Under the pieces are notes generated by a model. It worked only from the letters and a program-made list of their open reading frames with translations, was not told the DNA's origin and did no database searches. From the NCBI GenBank assembly GCA_045640725.1, contig JAZUFN010000136.1, forward strand, positions 1 through 7,158: DNA of 7,158 nucleotides, read 5' to 3'. How positions within the stretch are numbered: position 1 is the first letter of the stretch; every line of letters starts with the position of its first letter. Shown piece by piece: positions 1-6,025 of the stretch. The translations under genes were made by a program, and so were the position numbers. The stretch comes from RGIG3528 sp045640725 (GTDB lineage Bacteria; Bacillota; Clostridia; Lachnospirales; Lachnospiraceae).

Positions 1-615
1 GCCTCCGACTTCTGTAAAATGAAGGCCTGCCGTTGGTGCTGCAGCGCTTCCGGAATTCTTGGCATAAACAGTCTGATACCTGTTTTTATCCTGCAGCTTA
101 TGAGTAATATATGGTGGTAATGGCATCTCTCCCAAAGAATCCAATACTTCCTCAAAAATACCATTGTATTTGAACTTCACCATACGGTTACCATCCGGAA
201 GACTGTCTACCACTTCGCAGGTAAGTCGACCGTCTCCAAAGGAAATAATAGCCCCGGTACGGGCTTTTTTTCCAGGCTTCACTAAAGTCTCCCAGACATC
301 ACCTTCATGACGCTTCAGCAAAAGGATTTCTATTTTGGCACTGTACTCCCCGCCTCTGCTGCCGGGCTTTTCAGAGCTATCACCTATTTTAGTGCCAATA
401 AGTCTGGCTGGAATTACCTTGGTATCGTTAATGACCATAACGTCACCGGGACGAATATAGTCCAAAATATCAGTGAAAACTCCGTGCTTAAACTTACCGG
501 TATTTTTATTTACAAGCATGAGCCTGCTGGAAGAACGGTCAGTCAGGGGATCCTGTGCTATAAGCTCCTCCGGCAGGTCATAATAATAATCTTTTTTTAA
601 TAACTGTTCTGACAT
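1..615 (-). CDS. queA: QueA, S-adenosylmethionine:tRNA ribosyltransferase-isomerase (3'-truncated by window edge)
   Basis: QueA transfers and isomerises the ribosyl moiety of S-adenosylmethionine onto 7-aminomethyl-7-deazaguanine in tRNA, giving epoxyqueuosine, the penultimate step of queuosine synthesis at anticodon position 34. The frame is open from the ATG at 615-613 to base 1, so the first 205 residues are visible of about 340-350 usual for the family. Family motifs seen: the N-terminal YDLPEELIAQDP stretch (residues 12-23), SRLMLV (30-35), VINDTKVIPARL (61-72), EMPLPPYI (163-170), RYQTVYAK (179-186) and AAAPTAGLHFTE (191-202). The start is set by AGGAA at 625-621, five bases upstream. 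The gene begins 19 bases after ilvD, so it is probably last or late in that operon. Residues 77-91 form a Gly/Ser-rich loop that looks longer than usual before the IEILLLKR strand. Identification is firm; the C-terminus lies outside the window. Confidence 0.95.
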   Translation of the reverse strand, partial: MSEQLLKKDYYYDLPEELIAQDPLTDRSSSRLMLVNKNTGKFKHGVFTDILDYIRPGDVMVINDTKVIPARLIGTKIGDSSEKPGSRGGEYSAKIEILLLKRHEGDVWETLVKPGKKARTGAIISFGDGRLTCEVVDSLPDGNRMVKFKYNGIFEEVLDSLGEMPLPPYITHKLQDKNRYQTVYAKNSGSAAAPTAGLHFTEVGG

Positions 616-634
616 TTTATTTCCTATCAATTTA

Positions 635-2293
635 TTACTTAAGTGTAGCTCCCTCACAGGATGCACTTACCTGCTTTGCATAACGAGCCAGGTATCCTGT
701 GGTAATTTTAGGCTCACGAGGCTGCCACTTTGCCTTTCTGGCTGCCATAACTTCATCGGATACCTTTAAATCTACTCTATGATTGGTAATATCAACACTT
801 ATGATATCCCCTTCTTCTACCAGAGCGATAGGTCCGCCTACAGCCGCTTCGGGACAGATATGCCCTATGGAAGCTCCACGGGATGCACCGGAAAAACGGC
901 CATCGGTAAGCAGGGCTACACTGCTGCCCAGGCCCATACCTGCAATAGCGCTGGTAGGATTCAGCATTTCTCTCATACCGGGGCCACCCTTTGGTCCCTC
1001 GTACCTGATAACCACTACATCACCGGCAACGATCTTGCCACCAAGAATAGCATCTATCGCATCCTCTTCACAGTCAAATACACGGGCAGGACCTTCATGC
1101 TGCATCATCTCTGCCACTACTGCAGATCTCTTTACAACACAAGTATCAGGAGCTAAATTACCGCGAAGTACGGCAATGCCACCTGTAACCGAATATGGAT
1201 TCTCGACAGGCCTTATGGTCTCAGGGTCCAGATTCTTTGCATCTTTAATGTTCTCACCGACAGTCTTGCCTGTAGCTGTAATAAGATCCAGATTCAGAAG
1301 ATTTTTCTTGGTCAGCTCATTCATTACAGCATAGATACCGCCTGCCTCATTCAGATCTTCCATATAGGTGCGGCCTGCAGGTGCCAGATGGCAGAGATTT
1401 GGTGTACGCTCAGAAATTTCATTGGCAATATCAAGATTCAGATCGATGCCACACTCGTGAGCAATGGCAGGTAAATGAAGCATGGTATTGGTGGAACAGC
1501 CCAGGGCCATATCGACAGTAAGTGCATTCATGAATGCCTTTTCTGTCATAATATCTCTTGGTCTGATATTCTTTTCGTAGAGCTCCATAACCTTCATACC
1601 GGCATGCTTGGCCAGAATGATTCTGTCAGAATAAACTGCAGGAATAGTACCATTGCCCTGAAGTCCCATACCAATTGCCTCGGTAAGGCAGTTCATGGAA
1701 TTGGCTGTATACATACCGGAACAGGAACCACAGGTAGGACATACTGTATTGGTAAAGTATTCTAATTCTTCATCACTCATTTCACCTGAAGCATGGGTGC
1801 CCACTGCCTCAAACATGGAGGAAAGGCTGGATTTTTTACCATGTACATGCCCTGCCAGCATAGGGCCACCGGATACAAATACGGTAGGTACATTAACTCT
1901 GGCTGCGGCCATAAGGAGTCCTGGAACATTTTTATCACAATTGGGCACCATTACAAGAGCGTCAAACTGATGAGCAATAGCCATAGCCTCTGTGGAATCT
2001 GCAATGAGGTCACGGGTAACCAATGAATATTTCATACCTACATGCCCCATAGCTATACCGTCACATACTGCGATAGCCGGGAAAACAACTGGTACACCAC
2101 CTGCCAGGGCTACACCCTCTTTAACGGCATTAACTATTTTGTCCAGATTCATATGTCCGGGAACTATCTCGTTGTAAGAGCTGACTATACCTACCAGAGG
2201 CTTATCCATCTCCTCTTTTGTAATACCCAGGGCATGTAAAAGAGATCTCTGTGGGGCTGATTTAGGTCCTTTTTTTATCGCATCGCTTTTCAT
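635..2293 (-). CDS. ilvD: Dihydroxy-acid dehydratase
   Basis: IlvD dehydrates 2,3-dihydroxy-isovalerate and 2,3-dihydroxy-3-methylvalerate to the 2-keto acids, the last common step of valine, isoleucine and leucine synthesis, in the cytosol with an Fe-S cluster and Mg2+. The 552-residue protein is complete for the shorter clostridial form (the E. coli enzyme is about 616). Motifs seen: CDGIAMGH (77-84), PNCDKNVPG (117-125, cluster Cys119), CPTCGSCSGMYTANSMNC (185-202), GCSTNT (265-270) and GRFSGASRG (465-473, active-site Ser468). Residues 44-47 are VPGH, where [2Fe-2S]-type DHADs carry a cysteine (TPCN), so this is more like the oxygen-labile E. coli type. The start has AGGAG eight bases upstream. 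It lies 24 bases after the transpeptidase and 19 before queA, away from other ilv or leu genes within this window. No leader peptide or attenuator is visible directly upstream. Confidence 0.97.
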   Translation of the reverse strand: MKSDAIKKGPKSAPQRSLLHALGITKEEMDKPLVGIVSSYNEIVPGHMNLDKIVNAVKEGVALAGGVPVVFPAIAVCDGIAMGHVGMKYSLVTRDLIADSTEAMAIAHQFDALVMVPNCDKNVPGLLMAAARVNVPTVFVSGGPMLAGHVHGKKSSLSSMFEAVGTHASGEMSDEELEYFTNTVCPTCGSCSGMYTANSMNCLTEAIGMGLQGNGTIPAVYSDRIILAKHAGMKVMELYEKNIRPRDIMTEKAFMNALTVDMALGCSTNTMLHLPAIAHECGIDLNLDIANEISERTPNLCHLAPAGRTYMEDLNEAGGIYAVMNELTKKNLLNLDLITATGKTVGENIKDAKNLDPETIRPVENPYSVTGGIAVLRGNLAPDTCVVKRSAVVAEMMQHEGPARVFDCEEDAIDAILGGKIVAGDVVVIRYEGPKGGPGMREMLNPTSAIAGMGLGSSVALLTDGRFSGASRGASIGHICPEAAVGGPIALVEEGDIISVDITNHRVDLKVSDEVMAARKAKWQPREPKITTGYLARYAKQVSASCEGATLK

Positions 2294-2317
2294 AAACTTC
2301 TCTCCTATGTAATATTA

Positions 2318-4684
2318 TTATGCTTCCTCTCCTGCTCCGGGATCAGGCATCACTTCGGGATTCGATTCCGGATTCTTATCCGGATTCGAATCAGGATCAT
2401 CATCAGAAGGATTTCCCTCTCCCTCTCCGGCTTCGGCTTCTTCCTGCTGCTTTTTCTCCCATGCTTCCAGAATAGGGATCCAAGGGTTTCTCGTGTCAGG
2501 ATCGGTAGGATCCCAGTTCAGAGGATTCTGTGACACCTCCGGCTCCTTCGGTAAATCTTTTGTGTAATAGCCTGAAAGCTTAAAGATTTCAGGATCTATG
2601 TCTGCAAACATTTCAGAAGTTGGATCAATGATGAAATTATCAGGTCTGCCGAGAGGTCCGTAATTGTCTCTCTCATCGTAGATAACAACCAAAGTACCCA
2701 CCGGGCAATTATCATTCAGCCACTTTATATCTCTTACGCAAAGCCTGATACAGCCCATAGATGCAGGACTACCCAATTTGTTAAACTCATGATTTAAGTT
2801 ATCCGGTGTACCTGTCCACTCAAGAGCATCTTTTCTCCCCCAGAAGTAAGGTACAGAGTGGAAAAGAATAGAGCCTGTGATTCTGACAGCATACTGACCA
2901 TACACATTCTTATGGTAATCGTCATTTGAAAATAATGTATGCCAGCCGGTACTTGTCTTCCATGGTACATTGTATACACCAAGCGGAGTCAGTCCGCTTC
3001 CGGAACGCACTCCGAAATATTCTTCCAGAGCACTGTTTTTTCCTACGCTACACAGCATAGCCTGAATAGGCACGGTATAATCCCAGTTTTCATCCTTGCC
3101 ATATACAGTCGCAACACCCATATATCTGTTAACCGCTACCATATATGGCATTCCATCTATACCGGTAATATCCACATTTTCCTCAGTACCAAACGTCTGA
3201 TAGAGTCTTGTTTTGGACTTGACTTCCACACGCTTTTTAGCGGTATTTCCAGAAGGGTCTTTCGCTATAATTTCTACGATTGCATCCCCCACTTCATCCA
3301 AAGATCCCTCTACCACCTGCATTTCTATACTGCTGACAGCATCATTATCTGTACAGGATTTAACCAGATTATCTAATGTGAATGCTTCACCTATGACATG
3401 AGTAGCCTTATCCTTGTTAAGTGAGATAACCGGCGCTACTTTATCAATCACATTGAAAGGAACCGCTGTTGTGGATGAATTACCGTAAATATCCGTTGCA
3501 ATAATATTAACCGTACACTCACCGGCATGATTCAGAGAGCCGGACTTAACCTTGTAGGAAAAAGTAACAGCTTCTCCGGAATTGTCCGATGCAGATGCAA
3601 TCAAGGCATCCACGTCGAAATATCTTCCAAGATCAATATTGTATCTGGAGTGGGTTAAGGTGAATACAGGTGGAATGTCATCCTCTACCTCTATACTGAT
3701 AATCCCGGCATCTGTAGAGTTGCCGTAATAGTCCTCCACATGAACCGCAACTGTAACTACGCCCACCTGAGTAAGGTCACCGCTTACAATCTCGTAAGTG
3801 GTTTTTGTTTTTTCAGAATTATCATAAATATCAAAGTACATGGAAGGGTCCAACTTCTTGCTCATCTTGTGGACATGCTTCTCAGCCTTTTCAGTAACTG
3901 TTGGCGCTGTTGTATCCACTGTGGTAAAGCTCACTTCAGCGCTGGTAACATTACCCGCAGTATCTGTAGCATACAGTGTTGCCTTTACTTTACCCACTTT
4001 AGCCAGTGTTCCTGAATTAATCTTGTATGTAACGGCAGGAGTACCATAGTTGTCTGTGGCAGTCTCTACAAAAACCATGGGATCAAAATCTGCTCCCGCC
4101 TCTACCTTTTCAGTAAAGCTCTTAAGCTTCAGAATCGGAGGTATATCATCAATAACATTAACTGTGGCCGTATTAACTGTTTTGTGTCCATAGGCATCTG
4201 ATGCCGACAGCTGTAGTTTTGCTGTACCCGGTATACCAATCCCACCTTCTACTTCCTTCCAGGAAAAAGCCGTCACTCCTGTTTTATCGGTAATGGACAT
4301 GACTATCTTGTTAATGTCAAATTCAGTGCTCATATAGTAGTCCAGATTGTCCTTGATGGAAAAAACAGGATAATCTCTGTCTTCTACCTCTACCGTAAGA
4401 GTCTGCGTCTTCATCAGATATTTGTAGGTAACTGTATAGCTGCCTACTTTCTGCGTATCCACGTCCGACTGAATCTCAATATCATTTACATCAATACTGC
4501 GAAAACTGCCTATCTGGGAAACCGGGTCAAAATCTTCACCTATTTCTATTATCACCTTACTACTCTTTAAATAGAAAGTAGGTGAAAGAGATGAGACCGC
4601 CACTACCACAGCCACTATAACAGCTATCGCAATCAATAAGCCATATATAATTTGTTTTAACCTACTAGGTGCCTTATCCTTCAT
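2318..4684 (-). CDS. Membrane-anchored L,D-transpeptidase (YkuD) with six Ig-like modules
   Basis: Probable wall enzyme forming 3-3 peptidoglycan cross-links or attaching ligands to meso-diaminopimelate. The 788 residues read in order: a short basic cytosolic end (1-11), one hydrophobic helix (12-33) that anchors the protein with the rest outside, six tandem modules of about 70-80 residues (roughly 36-104, 105-182, 183-260, 261-338, 339-417, 418-491), a YkuD catalytic domain (about 510-672), and a long polar tail (673-788). The modules repeat the DUF5011/Ig-like pattern of a D-x-G-x-V-type turn, ATDxxGN and an I-D-x-x-P-P linker. Catalytic residues visible are His609 in ILFHSVPY and Cys645 in SMGCIRL. 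The tail has a Glu/Lys/Gln stretch (742-752) and an [DE]xNP repeat (about 760-776). There is no LPXTG sorting signal. AAGGAG directly follows the previous gene's stop and supports the start. Fold is sure from the YkuD motif; the exact wall reaction is inferred. Confidence 0.93.
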   Translation of the reverse strand: MKDKAPSRLKQIIYGLLIAIAVIVAVVVAVSSLSPTFYLKSSKVIIEIGEDFDPVSQIGSFRSIDVNDIEIQSDVDTQKVGSYTVTYKYLMKTQTLTVEVEDRDYPVFSIKDNLDYYMSTEFDINKIVMSITDKTGVTAFSWKEVEGGIGIPGTAKLQLSASDAYGHKTVNTATVNVIDDIPPILKLKSFTEKVEAGADFDPMVFVETATDNYGTPAVTYKINSGTLAKVGKVKATLYATDTAGNVTSAEVSFTTVDTTAPTVTEKAEKHVHKMSKKLDPSMYFDIYDNSEKTKTTYEIVSGDLTQVGVVTVAVHVEDYYGNSTDAGIISIEVEDDIPPVFTLTHSRYNIDLGRYFDVDALIASASDNSGEAVTFSYKVKSGSLNHAGECTVNIIATDIYGNSSTTAVPFNVIDKVAPVISLNKDKATHVIGEAFTLDNLVKSCTDNDAVSSIEMQVVEGSLDEVGDAIVEIIAKDPSGNTAKKRVEVKSKTRLYQTFGTEENVDITGIDGMPYMVAVNRYMGVATVYGKDENWDYTVPIQAMLCSVGKNSALEEYFGVRSGSGLTPLGVYNVPWKTSTGWHTLFSNDDYHKNVYGQYAVRITGSILFHSVPYFWGRKDALEWTGTPDNLNHEFNKLGSPASMGCIRLCVRDIKWLNDNCPVGTLVVIYDERDNYGPLGRPDNFIIDPTSEMFADIDPEIFKLSGYYTKDLPKEPEVSQNPLNWDPTDPDTRNPWIPILEAWEKKQQEEAEAGEGEGNPSDDDPDSNPDKNPESNPEVMPDPGAGEEA
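2358..2405 (-). repeat. Four imperfect 12-base tandem repeats in the transpeptidase tail
   Basis: On the plus strand the units begin at 2358, 2370, 2382 and 2394 and read GGATTCGATTCC, GGATTCTTATCC, GGATTCGAATCA and GGATCATCATCA. They keep frame and encode a four-residue [DE]-x-N/D-P period in the acidic C-terminal tail. A unit length that is a multiple of three allows copy-number change without frameshift. Confidence 0.8.
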
Positions 4685-4694
4685 CTTTCTCCTT

Positions 4695-5180
4695 TTAGCA
4701 AATTAAATTCAATACTTCTTCTGCAGCTTTTGCTGCCACCACCTGTTTCATTTTTTCCCTGGTAAGTGTAGGATCTATATCAAGCGTAACTGTCTTTTGG
4801 ATATCTCCTGAAATTACGGCTATGAAAACTATGCCCGGTACCCCTGTAATATTGGCCGGATCGATATTGCCGGCATTACCGGTAATACCTACAGCTATAT
4901 CGCTATTAAAATCCCTTTTCGCAGCAGCTGCCATGGCCAATGCAGTCTCCTCCGAATAGACCGAAAAAGTCGCTATAATCTCTTCCGGTACCCCAAGTCT
5001 GACCTTTTCCTCGTTGGAATAGCAAACATAGCTTCCTTTAAAAATGGCGGATGCCCCCGGTATATCTGTAATGCAGGAAGCGACAAAGCCTCCCGTCATA
5101 CTTTCCATACAGGTGATAAGCTTTTTTCCCTCAATAAGCTTATGCACAAGATTCGAATACAGGGCTTTTATATTTTCCAT
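4695..5180 (-). CDS. pncC: CinA C-terminal-domain protein (PncC-like nicotinamide-nucleotide amidase)
   Basis: A stand-alone CinA C-terminal domain of 161 residues, without the N-terminal molybdopterin-binding-like domain of full CinA. Characterised members (PncC, E. coli YgaD) deamidate nicotinamide mononucleotide to nicotinate mononucleotide in the pyridine nucleotide cycle. Family features seen: ESMTGG (26-31, usually ESCTGG), the IPGASAIFKGSYVCYSNEEK region (partly matching PGAS-x-x-F-x-GG-x-V-x-YSN), LGV, and a glycine-rich loop TGNAGNIDPAN followed by VPGIVFIAV. That loop differs from the usual GIAGPDGG...PVGTV, so it may belong to a divergent subgroup and the NMN activity is inferred. 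The frame is open upstream to an ATG at 5225, but that start lies inside the promoter; the ATG at 5180 has a GTGGGGGA site five bases upstream. It is the first gene of the proposed operon, 10 bases before the transpeptidase. Symbol is by family only. Confidence 0.85.
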   Translation of the reverse strand: MENIKALYSNLVHKLIEGKKLITCMESMTGGFVASCITDIPGASAIFKGSYVCYSNEEKVRLGVPEEIIATFSVYSEETALAMAAAAKRDFNSDIAVGITGNAGNIDPANITGVPGIVFIAVISGDIQKTVTLDIDPTLTREKMKQVVAAKAAEEVLNLIC

Positions 5181-5185
5181 ACTAG

Positions 5186-5193
5186 TCCCCCAC
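5186..5193 (-). promoter_or_regulatory. Ribosome binding site deciding the pncC-like start
   Basis: GTGGGGGA on the minus strand sits five bases before the ATG at 5180-5178. It is a one-mismatch version of GGAGG pairing. No comparable site precedes the longer-frame ATGs at 5225 or 5219, which favours the shorter protein. Confidence 0.6.
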
Positions 5194-5209
5194 TTTACCA
5201 TAATAAAGA

Positions 5210-5238
5210 ATTTTACCATATTCATTTAATAATGACAA
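5210..5238 (-). promoter_or_regulatory. Housekeeping-sigma promoter for the pncC-ldt-ilvD-queA run
   Basis: The minus strand reads TTGTCA (5238-5233), a 17-base spacer, then TAAAAT (5215-5210). Each hexamer is one mismatch from the sigma-70/sigma-A consensus. TGG directly precedes the -10, giving an extended -10 element. The predicted transcript start is an A near 5203, leaving a leader of about 22 bases. The -35 begins two bases after the upstream terminator's T run. Confidence 0.75.
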
Positions 5239-5240
5239 CG

Positions 5241-5271
5241 AAAAAATCGGAACATTTCTGCCCCGATTTTT
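5241..5271 (-). terminator. Intrinsic terminator of pflB-pflA
   Basis: Read on the minus strand, AAAAATCGGGGC (5271-5260) pairs with GTTCCGATTTTT (5253-5242) around a six-base loop, a 12-base stem ending in six T residues. Two of the pairs are G-U, which hold in minus-strand RNA but become A-C mismatches in plus-strand RNA. The hairpin therefore acts in the direction of pflA, whose stop codon is ten bases upstream. Confidence 0.8.
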
Positions 5272-5280
5272 GGTGTTTTT

Positions 5281-6003
5281 TTATTTAGCCCCCAGTATCT
5301 CCTCTGCGTTTCGTACACGCTCTCCACTGGGCGGATTAATGTCAGGGATTCTGTACGGAATACCCAGATTCTCATACTTAAAAGTCCCCAGAGTATGATA
5401 AGGAAGTACTTCTACTCTTTCTACTGTTTTCAGACTATCAATAAACTCTCTGGTTCTATGCAGATACTCATCATTATCGGTATAACGCTCCAAAAGCACC
5501 TGCCTAATCCACATTTTTTTACCATGATCTGACAGATATCCAGCCATTTCAAGGATATTTTTATTGCTGCGGCCTGTAAGCTCTTTATGTATATCATCAT
5601 CGATATGCTTGATATCCAGCATAAAAAGATCTGTAAGCTCACAAAGTCTGTCAAACTTACTGATAAATGGCTCTTCCGGTGAAAAAGGGGCTCCTGAGGT
5701 ATCAATACAGGTATTTACCCCCTTTGCCTTTGCTTTTTCAAAAAGATCAATCAGAAAATCTATCTGCATAAGGGCTTCTCCGCCGGACACTGTGATACCG
5801 CCCTCCTTTTTCCAGTAGGTCTTGTATCTGAGTGCCTTTTGAAGCAGCTCCTCCGCAGTCATTTTTTGCCCCTTTGACATATCCCAGGTATCGGGATTGT
5901 GACAGTAGGCACATCTCATAGGACATCCGGCTAGAAAAATAATAAAACGAACGCCGGGGCCGTCCACCGAGCCAAAAGACTCGGTGGAATGTACATAGCC
6001 CAT
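5281..6003 (-). CDS. pflA: Pyruvate formate-lyase activating enzyme (radical SAM)
   Basis: PflA is a cytosolic radical-SAM enzyme. Its [4Fe-4S] cluster cleaves S-adenosylmethionine, and the 5'-deoxyadenosyl radical removes a hydrogen from the active-site glycine of PflB, switching it on under anoxia. The 240 residues match the family (E. coli 246). Visible features: STESFGSVDGPG (6-17), the cluster motif CPMRCAYC with Cys27, Cys31 and Cys34, the SAM-binding SGGEALMQ (73-80), LFMLDIKH, and the C-terminal VEVLPYHTLG. The frame stays open upstream through pflB to an ATG at 6189, but homology begins at the Met at 6003, so that start is chosen. It follows pflB by 22 bases with only a poor Shine-Dalgarno match (AAGCGA). 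A perfect inverted repeat lies 15 bases into the gene. Lysine codons include many AAA, unlike pflB. Confidence 0.96.
   Translation of the reverse strand: MGYVHSTESFGSVDGPGVRFIIFLAGCPMRCAYCHNPDTWDMSKGQKMTAEELLQKALRYKTYWKKEGGITVSGGEALMQIDFLIDLFEKAKAKGVNTCIDTSGAPFSPEEPFISKFDRLCELTDLFMLDIKHIDDDIHKELTGRSNKNILEMAGYLSDHGKKMWIRQVLLERYTDNDEYLHRTREFIDSLKTVERVEVLPYHTLGTFKYENLGIPYRIPDINPPSGERVRNAEEILGAK
5963..5988 (-). repeat. Perfect 9-base inverted repeat at the 5' end of pflA
   Basis: TCCACCGAG and CTCGGTGGA (plus-strand reading) flank an eight-base loop with no mismatch. In mRNA it would form a GC-rich hairpin at coding positions +16 to +41 of pflA. It lies in codons for the conserved HSTESFGSVDG stretch, so protein constraint could explain part of it. 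A role in lowering pflA translation or stabilising the pflB message is possible but unproven. Confidence 0.6.
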
Positions 6004-6025
6004 GCGTTCGCTTAAAGTCTCATTA

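Noticed and set aside
307..600. Plus-strand open frame of 97 codons
   Set aside because: It is antisense to queA, whose minus-strand translation matches the family throughout; no ribosome binding site or recognisable protein.
783..1334. Plus-strand open frame of 183 codons and several shorter ones over ilvD
   Set aside because: Shadows of the ilvD codons; the translated proteins have no recognisable motif and ilvD is intact.
2294..2317. Possible promoter or attenuator before ilvD
   Set aside because: The 24-base gap holds a ribosome binding site and AT-rich sequence only; no hairpin or paired -35/-10 was convincing.
6012..6023. Three-codon mini reading frame (ATG AGA CTT TAA) between pflB and pflA
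   Set aside because: It overlaps the second stop of pflB and could be a coupling device, but so short a frame is expected by chance and has no ribosome binding site.
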